From Halomonas alkaliantarctica (GTDB taxonomy: Bacteria > Pseudomonadota > Gammaproteobacteria > Pseudomonadales > Halomonadaceae): a stretch of 64,000 nt of DNA. The notes under the pieces were generated by a model. That model was not told where the DNA came from and ran no database searches. It saw only the letters and a program-made list of their open reading frames with translations. Every line of letters starts with the position of its first letter. Within the stretch, counting starts at the first letter, position 1. The DNA lies in NCBI RefSeq assembly GCF_029854215.1, contig NZ_CP122961.1:1054001-1118000 (forward strand). The letters run 5' to 3'. A program made the translations under genes and the position numbers. This document shows positions 9,170-19,838 of this stretch, piece by piece.

Positions 9170-10177
9170 ATGCAACGACGCTCACTTTGGCGCAGGCGAG
9201 GCACACTAGTGCTCCTTGCGCTGTGTCTGTTTCTAGCAGGTTGTAGTTCAGCGCTGCTAGACCCAAAAGGCCAGGTTGGCGCTGAGCAGCGCACGCTGAT
9301 CCTGACCGCCTTTGGCCTAATGTTGATTGTGGTTATTCCTGTTATTGCCATGACGCTATTGTTTGGCTGGCGCTATCGCCGCAGTAATGACATGGCTAAA
9401 TACATGCCTGACTGGGCGCACTCCAATGTGATCGAGGCAGTGGTGTGGATCGTACCCTGCGCGATCATTGCCGTGCTTGCCCTGTTAACCTACAAAACGT
9501 CCCACAGCCTTGACCCGCACAAGCCGCTTGAAAGCGACGTGGCGCCGATCGAAATACAGGCCGTGGCGCTGGATTGGAAGTGGCTGTTTATCTACCCCGA
9601 GCAGGGCGTGGCCAGCGTTAATGAAGTGGCCTTCCCGGTGGATACGCCGGTGCGCTTTCGGGTGAGTTCCGGCTCGGTGATGAATGCCTTCTTTATCCCT
9701 CGCCTCGGCAGCCAGATCTACGCCATGGCGGGCATGGATAATGATGTACACCTCATCGCCGATGAAATCGGCATCTACCCAGGTCGTTCCACCAACTACA
9801 GTGGCGCAGGCTTCTCCGGCATGACCTTTGACGCCAAAGTGACCACGCCCGCCGATTTTGACGCTTGGGTGGAAACAGTACGCGGTGCTCCACAAACGCT
9901 GACCTATCCCGAAGGTTATGAGGCGCTGGCGGAACCCAGCGAATCGAACCCGGTGGAGTACTTCTCGGCTGTTTCGCCGTCGCTATATGAAAGCATTGTG
10001 AAAAGCTTCCATACGGGTAGCGATCACCAGATGGGCGGCGATCATGCTGACTCGCACGATGGTGAAAGCGCTCACGCTACCGATCAAGCGGCTGAATCAG
10101 GTCATGTCACCAATAACCATGCTAGTCAGGATCATGCCATGCGCAGTCAATCCTCTAGCGTAGAAGCGGGAGGTTAA
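9170..10177 (+). CDS. cyoA: Cytochrome bo3 ubiquinol oxidase subunit II
   Basis: Quinol oxidase subunit that helps bind ubiquinol and faces the periplasm. A lipoprotein signal ends at LFLAGCSS (Cys near residue 25), followed by two transmembrane helices (about 43-65 and 85-105) and a cupredoxin-fold domain. The Cu-A ligands of cytochrome c oxidases are absent, as expected for a quinol oxidase (SGSVMNAFFIPRLGSQIYAM). The 335 residues exceed the about 315 of E. coli. The last 50 are rich in His and Asp (HQMGGDHADSHDGESAHATD), which could bind metal; this tail is variable in the family. First gene of cyoABCDE. Confidence 0.96.
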   Translation: MQRRSLWRRRGTLVLLALCLFLAGCSSALLDPKGQVGAEQRTLILTAFGLMLIVVIPVIAMTLLFGWRYRRSNDMAKYMPDWAHSNVIEAVVWIVPCAIIAVLALLTYKTSHSLDPHKPLESDVAPIEIQAVALDWKWLFIYPEQGVASVNEVAFPVDTPVRFRVSSGSVMNAFFIPRLGSQIYAMAGMDNDVHLIADEIGIYPGRSTNYSGAGFSGMTFDAKVTTPADFDAWVETVRGAPQTLTYPEGYEALAEPSESNPVEYFSAVSPSLYESIVKSFHTGSDHQMGGDHADSHDGESAHATDQAAESGHVTNNHASQDHAMRSQSSSVEAGG

Positions 10178-10180
10178 GCC

Positions 10181-12175
10181 GTGTTTGGAAAACTCAGTTT
10201 AGAGTCAATTCCCTATCATGAGCCGATCATCATGGTCGTCGCGGCCGTTATGGCCATTGGCGGGATCGCACTGTTTGGTTTGATAACTTACTACCGTAAA
10301 TGGGGCTGGCTGTGGAACGAGTGGTTTACCTCCGTTGACCATAAAAAGCTCGGCATTATGTATTTCATTGTTGCCCTGGTCATGCTGCTGCGTGGCTTCT
10401 CGGATGCGATAATGATGCGTACCCAGTTGGCTATGGCCGCCGGGGATGCAGCGGGCTATTTGCCCCCTGAGCACTATGACCAGATCTTTACCGCCCACGG
10501 CGTTATTATGATCTTCTTTGTCGCCATGCCCATGGTCATCGGCCTGATGAACTTGGTGGTGCCGCTGCAAATTGGCGCCCGCGACGTCGCCTTTCCTTTC
10601 CTGAATAACTTAAGTTTTTGGCTGTTTGCCGTAGCGGCGATACTGGTCAATATCTCGCTGGTGGTGGGCGAATTCGCCAAAACCGGCTGGCTTGCCTATG
10701 CGCCTTTATCGGGGATCGAGTTTAGTCCCGGGGTGGGGGTCGATTACTGGATATGGGCGTTGCAGATATCCGGGATAGGTACCACGCTCACCGGTATCAA
10801 CTTCTTCGTGACCATTATTAAAATGCGCACCAAGGGCATGACGATGTTCCGCATGCCGATCTTCACCTGGACATCGCTGTGCGCCAATGTGCTGATCATC
10901 GCTTCCTTCCCAATTTTAACCGCGACGATTGCACTGCTCACCCTGGATCGCTATTTGGGTATGCACTTCTTTACCAATGATTTTGGCGGCAACATGATGA
11001 TGTACGTCAATCTCATCTGGGCCTGGGGCCACCCGGAAGTCTATATCCTGATTCTGCCCGCCTTCGGCGTGTTCTCCGAGGTTATTTCGACCTTTGCCCG
11101 TAAGCGCCTGTTCGGCTACGCCACCATGGTGTGGGCAACCATTGCGATTACCTTGCTGTCGTTTATTGTTTGGCTACACCACTTTTTCACCATGGGGGCA
11201 GGGGCCAACGTCAACGCCTTCTTCGGTATTATGACGATGATCATCGCCATTCCCACCGGTGTAAAAGTCTTCAACTGGCTGTTCACCATGTTCCGCGGCA
11301 GCCTGGAACTCACTTCGCCGGTGCTGTGGACGCTGGGCTTTATCATCACCTTTACTCTGGGCGGTATGACCGGTGTCATGCTGGCAGTGCCCGCAGCCAA
11401 CTTTGTGCTGCATAACAGCCTGTTCGTTATCGCCCACTTCCATAACGTCATTATCGGCGGCGTGGTGTTCGGCATGATGGCGGGCCTGACCTTCTGGTTC
11501 CCCAAAGCGTTCGGTTTCACGTTGAGCGAGAAGTGGGGCAAGCGTTCGTTCTGGTGCTGGTTCATCGGCTTCTACGTCGCCTTTATGCCACTTTACGTGC
11601 TGTCCTTCTTTGGCGCCGTGCGCCGTATGCAGTCCTATGCCAACCCCGAATGGCAACCGTGGATGATTCTGGCCTGGGTAGGTGCGGTGATCATCATGAT
11701 GGGTATTGCCTGCACCGTTATTCAGTTCTGGGTGAGCATTCGTGATCGTAAACAAAATGCTGATGTCACTGGAGATCCTTGGGATGGCCGTACCCTCGAG
11801 TGGTCAACCTCTTCGCCTGCGCCGTTCTACAACTTTGCGCGCTTGCCGGAAGTGGGCGACATCGACAGCTTCTGGTCGCAGAAACAGCGTGGTGAAGAGC
11901 AGCTTGAAGAAGCCCCTTACACCGATATTCACATGCCGCGTAACACGGTGGCAGGACCGGTGATTAGCCTATTCGCACTCGTGATTGGTTTTGCGCTGGT
12001 GTGGCACATCTGGTGGTTAGCCGGCGTCGGTGCTGTGGGTGCCTTCGTGAGTTTTATGGCACGGGTATTTAATGACGATATCGATTACTACGTTCCCGCC
12101 GCAGAAGTTGAGCGCATCGAACGTGAGCATCAACTCAAATGTGAACAAAAACTAGGCGTGGAGGCGCAAGCGTAA
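10181..12175 (+). CDS. cyoB: Cytochrome bo3 ubiquinol oxidase subunit I
   Basis: Catalytic subunit of the haem-copper oxidase that reduces O2 to water and pumps protons. At 664 residues and about 15 helices it matches CyoB. The Cu-B and haem ligands are visible: His in FTAHGVIM (about 107), WGHPEVY (about 284), HHFF (about 333) and HFHNV (about 420). The K- and D-channel segments are as in type A oxidases. It starts with GTG 10181, with GGGAGG 9 bases upstream and three bases after the cyoA stop. Confidence 0.97.
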   Translation: MFGKLSLESIPYHEPIIMVVAAVMAIGGIALFGLITYYRKWGWLWNEWFTSVDHKKLGIMYFIVALVMLLRGFSDAIMMRTQLAMAAGDAAGYLPPEHYDQIFTAHGVIMIFFVAMPMVIGLMNLVVPLQIGARDVAFPFLNNLSFWLFAVAAILVNISLVVGEFAKTGWLAYAPLSGIEFSPGVGVDYWIWALQISGIGTTLTGINFFVTIIKMRTKGMTMFRMPIFTWTSLCANVLIIASFPILTATIALLTLDRYLGMHFFTNDFGGNMMMYVNLIWAWGHPEVYILILPAFGVFSEVISTFARKRLFGYATMVWATIAITLLSFIVWLHHFFTMGAGANVNAFFGIMTMIIAIPTGVKVFNWLFTMFRGSLELTSPVLWTLGFIITFTLGGMTGVMLAVPAANFVLHNSLFVIAHFHNVIIGGVVFGMMAGLTFWFPKAFGFTLSEKWGKRSFWCWFIGFYVAFMPLYVLSFFGAVRRMQSYANPEWQPWMILAWVGAVIIMMGIACTVIQFWVSIRDRKQNADVTGDPWDGRTLEWSTSSPAPFYNFARLPEVGDIDSFWSQKQRGEEQLEEAPYTDIHMPRNTVAGPVISLFALVIGFALVWHIWWLAGVGAVGAFVSFMARVFNDDIDYYVPAAEVERIEREHQLKCEQKLGVEAQA

Positions 12176-12795
12176 TGTCGACTGATACGCTAAATCATAG
12201 CTCGCACCACCCGGTAGAGCACGAGGAAGAGCATCACGATGCCACGGGCACGAAACTGTTTGGTTTCTGGGTCTATTTAATGAGCGATTTGGTGATCTTC
12301 GGATCGCTGTTCGCCACCTACGCCGTGCTGATGAAAGGCACGGCAGCAGGCCCCACGGCGGCGGAAATTTTCGAGCTGCCGTTTGTACTGGTCGAAACGT
12401 TCTTGCTGTTGTTCAGTAGTTTCACCTTCGGTATGGGCGTGCTGGCGATGAACGCCGAACGCCTTGGTCAGGTAAAAGCGTGGCTGGCCATTACGTTCGT
12501 GCTGGGTGCGGGCTTCGTGGGTATGGAAATCTACGAATTTCAGCACTTGATTCATGAAGGGTTCGGGCCGGACCAAAGCGCGTTTTTGTCGTCGTTTTTC
12601 ACCCTGGTGGGCACCCACGGCCTACACGTGACCTTTGGTTTGATCTGGATTCTGGTCATGCTGGTTCAGCTGTCTACCAAAGGGTTGAACGATATGACCC
12701 GGCCGAGGATTTTGTGCCTAAGTCTGTTCTGGCACTTCCTGGATATTGTCTGGATCTGTGTCTTCTCATTCGTCTATCTGATGGGAGTGTTGTGA
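12175..12795 (+). CDS. cyoC: Cytochrome bo3 ubiquinol oxidase subunit III
   Basis: Five-helix membrane subunit of the quinol oxidase, 206 residues. It has the family features [20 protein letters not shown] near residue 27 and [13 protein letters not shown] near 143. The C-terminal segment [20 protein letters not shown] is also typical. Its ATG shares one base with the cyoB stop (TAATG), giving tight coupling. Confidence 0.96.
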   Translation: MSTDTLNHSSHHPVEHEEEHHDATGTKLFGFWVYLMSDLVIFGSLFATYAVLMKGTAAGPTAAEIFELPFVLVETFLLLFSSFTFGMGVLAMNAERLGQVKAWLAITFVLGAGFVGMEIYEFQHLIHEGFGPDQSAFLSSFFTLVGTHGLHVTFGLIWILVMLVQLSTKGLNDMTRPRILCLSLFWHFLDIVWICVFSFVYLMGVL

Positions 12796-12796
12796 G

Positions 12797-13126
12797 ATGA
12801 GTCATTCTGCGTCTAGTTCACCCAACGCCCATGGCAGCGTTAAGTCGTATGTGACAGGACTGGTATTGTCGCTGATACTGACCATCATCCCCTTTGCGGT
12901 AGTGATGAGTGGCGCGCTCAGCACACTGGCTACCGTATTGGTGGTCGTCGTGACCGCTGTGTTGCAAATACTGGTACAGCTGGTCATGTTCATGCATATG
13001 AGTACCAAAGCCGACGAAGGCTGGAACCTGATGTCCTTCGTCTTCACACTGACGATTCTCGTCCTAGTGGTAGGAGGCTCGCTGTGGATCATGCAGCATC
13101 TGCATCTCAACATGATGATCGGCTGA
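12797..13126 (+). CDS. cyoD: Cytochrome bo3 ubiquinol oxidase subunit IV
   Basis: Small three-helix assembly subunit, 109 residues (SVKSYVTGLVLSLILTIIPF, QILVQLVMFMHMSTKADEGWNL, VLVVGGSLWIMQHLHLNMM). It begins one base after the cyoC stop. Its last 14 codons overlap the start of cyoE in another frame, and its helix 3 coding sequence contains the cyoE ribosome binding site. Confidence 0.95.
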   Translation: MSHSASSSPNAHGSVKSYVTGLVLSLILTIIPFAVVMSGALSTLATVLVVVVTAVLQILVQLVMFMHMSTKADEGWNLMSFVFTLTILVLVVGGSLWIMQHLHLNMMIG

Positions 13127-14007
13127 TTTCAGCACCTAGTCGCTGGCGGGATCTGCTTGAGCTGACTAAACCCGGCATTATCGGGGGCAACCTGATTGCT
13201 ACGCTAGGCGGCTATTTCCTGGCCGCCCAGGGGCAGTTCGAGTGGCTCAGCTTTGTCGCGGTCATGGTGGGGATTGCATTAATCATTGCGTCGGGCTGTG
13301 CGTGTAACAACGTCATTGACCGCGATATTGATGCATTGATGGCGCGTACGCGCCATCGTCCCCTGGTCAGAGGCAGCATTTCCATCACCCAGGCACTGGG
13401 CGTTTCAGCGCTGCTGGGCGTGTCGGGTGTGGTATGTTTGGCGTTGGGCACCAACGGGTTAACCGTTGCTTTGGCAGTCATTGGCTGGGGCGTTTATGTG
13501 GGGCTTTATAGCCTCTATATGAAGCGCCGCTCAGAGTACGGCACCTTGGTGGGTAGCCTCTCCGGTGCCATGCCGCCAGTGGTGGGCTACTGTGCAGTGA
13601 CGGGGCAGTTCGACAGCGGTGCCATTATGCTGCTGGTGATTTTCTGCCTGTGGCAGATGCCTCACTCCTATGCGATTGCGATCTTCCGCTACGCCGATTA
13701 CCGCCGCGCGTCGATCCCGGTGCTGCCGGTGGTGCGCGGGGTCAAAATGGCGAAACACCATATCCTTGGCTACATCGTGGCGTTTATTCCCGCCTCGCTG
13801 GCGCTAGGGCTGGCCAGCCAAGCGGGCGCTGGGTATCTGTGCGTGGCGCTGACCATGGGCGGCTACTGGCTCTACTTGGCACTGCGCGGCTACCGTTTAG
13901 ATGACGATGTGCGCTGGGCCAAAAAGGTGTTTGGCGTCTCTATCCTTACCATCACCGCGATGAGTTTAGTCATGGTGTTGGAATCGATGGTTCCGATGTG
14001 GGTCTAG
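13084..14007 (+). CDS. cyoE: Protohaem IX farnesyltransferase
   Basis: Makes haem O from haem B by adding a farnesyl group, supplying the binuclear centre of the oxidase encoded upstream. UbiA-family membrane enzyme of about nine helices, 307 residues. Both aspartate-rich motifs are present: NNVIDRDIDALMARTRHRPL near residue 75 and the DYRRASIPVLPVVRG region near 200. GTG 13084 is taken as the start because a perfect AGGAGG ends 6 bases before it, although this overlaps cyoD by 43 bases; the conserved part begins at LTKPGIIGGN. Confidence 0.93.
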   Translation: MDHAASASQHDDRLISAPSRWRDLLELTKPGIIGGNLIATLGGYFLAAQGQFEWLSFVAVMVGIALIIASGCACNNVIDRDIDALMARTRHRPLVRGSISITQALGVSALLGVSGVVCLALGTNGLTVALAVIGWGVYVGLYSLYMKRRSEYGTLVGSLSGAMPPVVGYCAVTGQFDSGAIMLLVIFCLWQMPHSYAIAIFRYADYRRASIPVLPVVRGVKMAKHHILGYIVAFIPASLALGLASQAGAGYLCVALTMGGYWLYLALRGYRLDDDVRWAKKVFGVSILTITAMSLVMVLESMVPMWV

Positions 14008-14030
14008 CCCTCACACACCTTTAAGAAGTT

Positions 14031-14074
14031 AATAAAAACGCCCCGAGCAGTTATCTGCTCGGGGCGTTTTTATT
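14031..14074. terminator. Bidirectional terminator between cyoE and pta
   Basis: A 20-bp perfect inverted repeat (outer AATAAAAA / TTTTTATT, inner CGCCCCGAGCAG) with a TTAT loop. It has A-runs and T-runs on both sides, so it can stop transcripts arriving from cyoE and from the converging ackA-pta operon. Confidence 0.92.
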
Positions 14075-14097
14075 GAGTGAGGGAAGGTTTCTGTAAC

Positions 14098-16278
14098 TCA
14101 GCTTTTTCGCTGGCTGGCCTGGATGGCAGTGAGTGCGATGGTGTAAACGATATCGTCGACCAATGCGCCGCGGGAAAGGTCGTTCACCGGCTTGTTCAAT
14201 CCTTGCAGCATGGGGCCAACGCTTACTACGCGGGCGCTCCGTTGCACCGCTTTGTAGGTGGTATTGCCGGTGTTAAGGTCGGGGAATACAAACACGGTAG
14301 CTTTACCTGCGACCGGAGAGTCGGGGGCTTTCTGTTTGCCCACGCTCTCGATGGCGGCGGCGTCGTACTGCAGCGGGCCGTCTATAGCCAGGTGCGGCGC
14401 GCGCTGTTTAGCAATGCGGGTGGCTTCGCGGACTTTATCGACATCGGCGCCGGTACCGGAGTCGCCTGTGGAGTAACTGATCATGGCGACACGTGGCTCG
14501 ATACCAAAGGCTTCAGCGGAGTGGGCACTTTGCAGGGCGATCTCGGCGAGAGTTTCGGCATCCGGGTCGGGATTTACCGCGCAGTCACCGTAGACCACGA
14601 CCTGTTCGGGCAGCAGCATAAAGAAGATCGATGATACCTGGCTGTATTCCGGCGCGGTTTTAATCAGTTGAAAGGCGGGTCGCACGGTATTGGCGGTGGT
14701 GTGCACAGCGCCGGAAACCAGCCCGTCGACTTCATCCAACTGCAGCATCATGGTGCCGAGCACCACGTTGTCTTGTAGCTGCGCTTCGGCGGTTAGCTCG
14801 TTAAGTTTGCCACGCCGACGCTCGACCATCGGGCCAATATAGCGCGCGCGGCTGCTTTCGGGATCAATAATCGTTAACTCTTCGGGCAGGGTAAGCCCGC
14901 GGTTACGCGCTACGTTTTCGATATCGTCACGCTTACCCAGCAGTACGCAGTCGGCAATGCCGCGGCGCTGGCAGATAATCGCTGCTTCGACGGTACGCGG
15001 CTCATCGCCCTCTGGTAGTACCACGCGCTTTTTAGCCAACTGGGCGAGCTTAACCAACTGATGGCGAAACGCCGAAGGCGAAAGGCGGCGGGTATAACCG
15101 CTGCTAAGGTGGGCTTTCAACCACTCAAGATCGATATGGGCCGCGACGTAACGAGCCACCTGTTCGGCGCGCTCGAAATCGTCCATAGGAATTTCGCTGC
15201 TTAACTGGCTGAGGTTCTGCGCCGTGGTCAGGCTGTCGGTCTGCACCGCCAATACCGGTAAGCCCGTTTTGAGTGCGGGGCGGCACATTTCAATCATGCT
15301 GTCGTTAGGCATAAAGCCATTGGTCAATAGTACGCCCGCTAGCTGAATACCGTTCATGGTCGCCAATGCCGAGGCCAACACCACATCGTCGCGATCGCCG
15401 GAGGCCACTATCAAGCTGCCAGGGGTGAAAATATGCAGCGCGTTGGCAGCACTGCGGGCGCAAAGGCTGGTGGAAAGCACGCGGCGGCTAGAGGCTTCGC
15501 CTTCGTTCAACAATTTTGCATTCAGCGCACGCGCCACATCCAGGGTGCGCGGGGCGCTGAGCGTTTTGCTGTAAGGCACCACGCCAATCAGGTGGAATTT
15601 ATCGGTCGCCAGGGCCGGGGAGTACTGGCGTAGCTCAGTGAGTACCGACTCTTCCAACTGCGGTTTGAAGGTGCCCGGCGCGGCAGAAAGATCGTCTTCC
15701 TGGGCGTAGGGCAGGTTCTTCATGCGCATTAAAATGCCGCCCAGGGTACGGCTGGAGCTAACCCCACCAAAGCTGCGGGCATGCATATCCAGCTGTTCGG
15801 CCAGGGCCTGGGGCTCGTTCAAGTCGCCGGTGCCGACAAGAATAATCCGCGCATTCAGCGCGTTGGCGAGTTGGGCATTGGTTTGAGTCGCATAGGTGGT
15901 GTGCTGTGTGGGCACCACGCCCTCTACCACGACAAGGTCTAAGGTGCTGCCATCGCGGTGGGCCTGCTGGACAACCTGCTCATATAGCTCAACGGCGTTT
16001 TCCATTAGCTCATCGGTTTGGTCGTCGCGCAGCAAGCGCTCCAGCCGCGCCTGGGAAATCGGCGAAGGAGGGCGCTGATTCAGTGCCCGTGAGACAAGTG
16101 CGGTGGAGCGATCCAGGCCTGGTCCGTTCAGCTCGTTCTGCATAAACGGCTTTAAAAATCCGGCTTTCAGTCCGATGGTGTCCAGCGCTTGAATTAATCC
16201 CAGACAGGCTGAGGTAAGCCCGGCGCCCTGGCTGGTGGGCACTAATAGAATGACTTGTGGCTGATCGGGGTGAGTCAT
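14098..16278 (-). CDS. pta: Phosphate acetyltransferase
   Basis: Interconverts acetyl-CoA and acetyl phosphate. The 726-residue long form has three parts. The N-terminal P-loop-like domain starts [20 protein letters not shown] ([11 protein letters not shown] near 19). A DRTGG-type domain lies about 215-330, and the catalytic PTA domain runs from about 390 ([18 protein letters not shown]) with [17 protein letters not shown] near 560 and [12 protein letters not shown] near 645. It overlaps the ackA stop by four bases (ATGA), and with ackA forms the usual overflow acetate pathway. Confidence 0.96.
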   Translation of the reverse strand: MTHPDQPQVILLVPTSQGAGLTSACLGLIQALDTIGLKAGFLKPFMQNELNGPGLDRSTALVSRALNQRPPSPISQARLERLLRDDQTDELMENAVELYEQVVQQAHRDGSTLDLVVVEGVVPTQHTTYATQTNAQLANALNARIILVGTGDLNEPQALAEQLDMHARSFGGVSSSRTLGGILMRMKNLPYAQEDDLSAAPGTFKPQLEESVLTELRQYSPALATDKFHLIGVVPYSKTLSAPRTLDVARALNAKLLNEGEASSRRVLSTSLCARSAANALHIFTPGSLIVASGDRDDVVLASALATMNGIQLAGVLLTNGFMPNDSMIEMCRPALKTGLPVLAVQTDSLTTAQNLSQLSSEIPMDDFERAEQVARYVAAHIDLEWLKAHLSSGYTRRLSPSAFRHQLVKLAQLAKKRVVLPEGDEPRTVEAAIICQRRGIADCVLLGKRDDIENVARNRGLTLPEELTIIDPESSRARYIGPMVERRRGKLNELTAEAQLQDNVVLGTMMLQLDEVDGLVSGAVHTTANTVRPAFQLIKTAPEYSQVSSIFFMLLPEQVVVYGDCAVNPDPDAETLAEIALQSAHSAEAFGIEPRVAMISYSTGDSGTGADVDKVREATRIAKQRAPHLAIDGPLQYDAAAIESVGKQKAPDSPVAGKATVFVFPDLNTGNTTYKAVQRSARVVSVGPMLQGLNKPVNDLSRGALVDDIVYTIALTAIQASQRKS

Positions 16279-17459
16279 ACATGTGTCTCTAAGCAGTGAC
16301 GGGTTTCCATGGCAATGCGGCCCTCTTCATCGGTAGGGATCACCCACACTTGCGGGCCTTGATGACCAGCGCTATCCAGCGTGCCCTCTTTGCCGCGAAT
16401 AGTCGCTTCGTTAGCGTCGTTATCCAGTGCAAAGTTGAAGTGGGGCAGTAGGGCGAGCACACGTTGACGCACAATAGGCGAGTTTTCGCCGATGCCACCG
16501 GTGAAAATAACCCCGTCTAAGTGGGGTAGTGCGCAGGAGAGCGCCGCTAGCGATTTGGCGACCCGGTAGCAGAATACCTCTACCGCCAGCTGTGCGGTGG
16601 CGTGCCCTTGTTCAGCGGCCTCCTCAATTTCTCGCATGTCGTTGGTTAAGCCTGAAAGCCCCAGTAGGCCACTCTCTTTATTGAGCACGTTGTCGATTTT
16701 ATCTAACGACCAGCCCAGCTGGCGGTGCAGGTGGGCGTGCAGTCCGGGATCAACGTCGCCACTACGGGTGCCCATCGCCAAGCCCTCCAGTGGCGTAAGG
16801 CCCATGCTGGTATCCTGGCTCTGGTTGTTCCACACCGCGCTGGTGGAGCAGCCATTGCCCAAGTGGGCCGTCAGCCAGCCGCCTGCGCCATGGCTGCTCA
16901 GTTCGCCCGCCCGCTGACTAACGTAAGCGTGGCTGGTGCCATGAAAGCCATAACGGCGAATGCCATGTTCAGCGTAGAGGCTTTCAGGCAGGGCGTAACG
17001 GTAAGCGCGGGGCGGCATGGTTTGGTGGAAAGCGGTATCGAAGACCGCCACTTGAGGCAGCTCCGGAAAGACGTTTTGGGTCGCCGCAATCCCCGCTAAA
17101 TTTGCTGGGTTATGAAGAGGGGCTAGCGCTGCGGTGGTTTGAATAGCCGCAATGACGCTATCGTCAATGAGTGCGGCTTGGGTGAAGTGTTCGCCGCCAT
17201 GCACGATGCGATGACCCACCGCCGCTGGCAGGCGGCCCTCCATGCGCTCAAGAATAGCGTTAAGTGCCTGGGTATGGTCTGCTCCCGGAAGTGGCTGAGT
17301 AAAACGTTCACCGGCGCTGTTTTTGCCCTTTAAGCACGCCTCCTCGCTACCCAAGCGTTCCGCTATGCCCTCAAGACGCGGTGCCTGGGGGGCTGAATCA
17401 ATCAACGCGTATTTAATAGAGGAGGAACCGCAGTTAATTACCAGCACCGATGCATTCAT
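16275..17459 (-). CDS. ackA: Acetate kinase
   Basis: Makes acetate and ATP from acetyl phosphate, or the reverse for acetate use. At 394 residues it is typical. The start [13 protein letters not shown] carries the nucleotide/metal-binding Asn and the Ser-Ser-Lys stretch. [11 protein letters not shown] near 85 and the catalytic [10 protein letters not shown] near 145 are present. [13 protein letters not shown] [13 protein letters not shown] is near 175 and FTGGIGENS near 320. It precedes pta in one operon; AAAAGG lies before the ATG at 17459. Confidence 0.97.
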   Translation of the reverse strand: MNASVLVINCGSSSIKYALIDSAPQAPRLEGIAERLGSEEACLKGKNSAGERFTQPLPGADHTQALNAILERMEGRLPAAVGHRIVHGGEHFTQAALIDDSVIAAIQTTAALAPLHNPANLAGIAATQNVFPELPQVAVFDTAFHQTMPPRAYRYALPESLYAEHGIRRYGFHGTSHAYVSQRAGELSSHGAGGWLTAHLGNGCSTSAVWNNQSQDTSMGLTPLEGLAMGTRSGDVDPGLHAHLHRQLGWSLDKIDNVLNKESGLLGLSGLTNDMREIEEAAEQGHATAQLAVEVFCYRVAKSLAALSCALPHLDGVIFTGGIGENSPIVRQRVLALLPHFNFALDNDANEATIRGKEGTLDSAGHQGPQVWVIPTDEEGRIAMETRHCLETHV

Positions 17460-17636
17460 AAAAACCTTTTCGCTAGGCGGTTAGTGAGCAAAGAGATAGA
17501 CTTTAGTTTAACATGCTGCGCTGCGGAAAAGCAGTGCCAGGATTTCGTTAGCCTACTATGTAAAAGCGAGGCATTCTGGGCTATTGATGGCTACACGCCC
17601 GATCTTCACCTTACACCTTCTTAACCCTCCCCCTTA

Positions 17637-18575
17637 ATGAGCCGTTCTGTTCTTATGTCAGCGTCCCCTTTGCCGAAACTACTGCCGCGCCATTTGGCCA
17701 TTCTGTTAATGATGACCGTGGCTACCATGTTTGCCGCCAATCACGTCTCGGCGCGGCTGGCGTTTGATAATGGCACCGGGCTGTTATTGGCGGTATTGAC
17801 CCGCTCGGGGGTGGCATGCCTGATTTTAGTGGCGTTAGTCATCGTACAGAGAAAGCGCCTGTGGCTGCCCACAGGCTCCTGGCCGTGGCAACTCGGCGTG
17901 GGACTGTTGATCGCGATCCAAAGCGTCAGTCTCTACTCGGCGGTGGCCAGACTGCCCGTGGTGATTGCGCTGCTATTGGTCAATACCTTCCCGATTCAAT
18001 TGGCCCTGCTCAGTTGGGCGCTGGGTGGTCCGCGCCCAACGCTGCGTAGCTGCCTGATTATGGGCACGATTTTAATCGGCTTACTGGTGGTGCTGGATAT
18101 TCCCTCATGGATTGCCAGCGCCGATGGAATGGGGCCGGGTTGGATAGCAGGCATTGGGTTTGGGCTATTGGCGGCCTTCGTATTTGCCTGCGCGCTGTGG
18201 GTCACTGAGCACCGCCTCGCCGGGGTTGGCAGTACTCTGCGCAGCCTGCTGACCATGCAAACGGTGTTTATAGTGATGCTCATTGGTGGCATCGCCGGTG
18301 TGGTGCCTGGGGGAATGAGCCTGCCTGATAACAGTACCGGCTGGCTGGGTCTGACGCTTCTCGGTCTACTGTATGGTTCGGCGTTTTCAACACTGTTTAT
18401 TTTTGTGCCGCGGCTGGATATGGCGCGCAATGCGCCGGTGATGAATATCGAGCCGGTTGCCTCCCTGGTGCTCGGTTACTTTGTATTGGGGCAAATGCTT
18501 AGCCCTGGCCAGTTGGTGGGTGGGGCAGTCGTCGTAAGCGGTATTGTCGTGCTGAGTTTATCCAAGGGGCGGTAA
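17637..18575 (+). CDS. EamA-family (DMT superfamily) transporter
   Basis: Inner-membrane protein of 312 residues with ten predicted helices in two EamA repeats (about 25-150 and 170-305). It resembles drug/metabolite exporters of the RhaT/EamA type (ATMFAANHVSARLAFDNGTG; EPVASLVLGYFVLGQMLSPGQ at the end of repeat two). The second EamA repeat keeps the usual glutamate before the last two helices. The start is uncertain: ATG 17637 has no clear Shine-Dalgarno sequence, and ATG 17655 is possible. It is a single gene, transcribed away from ackA; the substrate cannot be told. Confidence 0.85.
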   Translation: MSRSVLMSASPLPKLLPRHLAILLMMTVATMFAANHVSARLAFDNGTGLLLAVLTRSGVACLILVALVIVQRKRLWLPTGSWPWQLGVGLLIAIQSVSLYSAVARLPVVIALLLVNTFPIQLALLSWALGGPRPTLRSCLIMGTILIGLLVVLDIPSWIASADGMGPGWIAGIGFGLLAAFVFACALWVTEHRLAGVGSTLRSLLTMQTVFIVMLIGGIAGVVPGGMSLPDNSTGWLGLTLLGLLYGSAFSTLFIFVPRLDMARNAPVMNIEPVASLVLGYFVLGQMLSPGQLVGGAVVVSGIVVLSLSKGR

Positions 18576-18776
18576 TCATCTTCGTGTGATTTATTCAATA
18601 TAAAGCCCTGTGGCCAATTGGTTATGGGGTTTTTTATTGTCGTCATTTAATAAGCATATTGTTAGCGTGCTAATTAATAGTTAGACTAAAGTCTTTCGTG
18701 CTATTCCCTATACGATACGTGCCCGTTGAGAGGCGCTGGCCAGGTGGTTGCCTGGTGGCTAACAAGTGAGCTCTGC

Positions 18777-19838
18777 ATGACCCCTGATCAAACATTTGCC
18801 CGCTGGGTGAAGGTAGCCCTTGCTGCCTTTGTACTGCTTTTTATCTATTTTTTGGTAGCCGATAGCTTTATGCCCATGACGCCGGAGGCGAGGGTGATGC
18901 GGCCGGTAACACGTATAGCGCCAGAGCTCAGTGGCCCAGTAAGCGAGGTGTTGGTGAGTGATCACCAGCATGTAGCCAAAGGTGATGTGCTGTTTCGGAT
19001 CGACCCGGCTCCGTTTCGCTTAGCCGTTGAACAGGCTCAGCTTAATCGCGAGCAGGCCGAACGGGAGAATGCCCAGTTGGAAGCAGAGCTAACCTCTGCC
19101 CAAGCGGAGCTGGCCTCCGCTGAGGCCACGGCCGCCGAGCGGCAGGGTGAACTTCATCGCGCCGAAACCCTAGTGGCGCAGCAGAGTGTATCCCGCCAAC
19201 AGTACGAACAGCAGGTGGCTGCTGAGCGCACCGCACAGGCTGGCGTAGCGGCAGCCAGAGCTAAAATTGTCAGCCTGGAAGTGCAGTTGGGCGATGCTGG
19301 TGAGACAAACCTGCGTTTGCGTCAAGCAGATAATGCGCTCTCGCAGGCACAGTTGGATCTTGCCCATACCCAGGTGCGCGCCGCGCAAGCCGGGCGAGTT
19401 GCCAATCTGCAGCTAGGTGTAGGTGACTTCGTTCAGGCGGGGCAGCCAGCGGTAGCGGTAGTGGCGGATGGGATAGATATCATTGCTGATTTTCGTGAAA
19501 AAAGCCTGCGCCATGTGGCTCCCAGCGATGCCGCGCAAGTGGTGTTTGATGCCTGGCCGGGTCAGGTATTTGATGCGCAAGTGCTTGCCATGGAGGCCGG
19601 TGTTCTCGAAGGGCAGTTGGCCGCCAATGGTCAGCTCGCCGATATTTCCACCACCGACCGCTGGGTACGCGATGCCCAGCGTATGCGCGTACACCTAGCG
19701 CTTACCCAGCCAATCGTGAATTTATTACCCAGCGGTGCACGCGCCACGGTGCAGCTTCAGCCCGGTGATACTGCCTTGGCGAAGCCATTTGTGTGGTTAC
19801 AGGCCCATCTGATCAGTTGGCTGCACTATGTTTATTAA
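18777..19838 (+). CDS. HlyD/EmrA-type membrane fusion protein
   Basis: Periplasmic adaptor of a pump, 353 residues, with an N-terminal anchor helix (about 10-30) and a first half of the lipoyl domain (PELSGPVSEVLVSDHQHVAKGDVLF). A long Gln/Glu/Ala-rich coiled coil covers about 75-190, then the second lipoyl half (LAHTQVRAAQAGRVANLQLGVGDFV) and a beta-barrel domain. ATG 18777 is taken; an upstream in-frame TTG at 18726 lacks support. The downstream DUF2955 gene overlaps by 11 bases. The pair resembles AaeAB-type efflux of aromatic acids; no outer membrane channel gene is adjacent. Confidence 0.85.
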   Translation: MTPDQTFARWVKVALAAFVLLFIYFLVADSFMPMTPEARVMRPVTRIAPELSGPVSEVLVSDHQHVAKGDVLFRIDPAPFRLAVEQAQLNREQAERENAQLEAELTSAQAELASAEATAAERQGELHRAETLVAQQSVSRQQYEQQVAAERTAQAGVAAARAKIVSLEVQLGDAGETNLRLRQADNALSQAQLDLAHTQVRAAQAGRVANLQLGVGDFVQAGQPAVAVVADGIDIIADFREKSLRHVAPSDAAQVVFDAWPGQVFDAQVLAMEAGVLEGQLAANGQLADISTTDRWVRDAQRMRVHLALTQPIVNLLPSGARATVQLQPGDTALAKPFVWLQAHLISWLHYVY

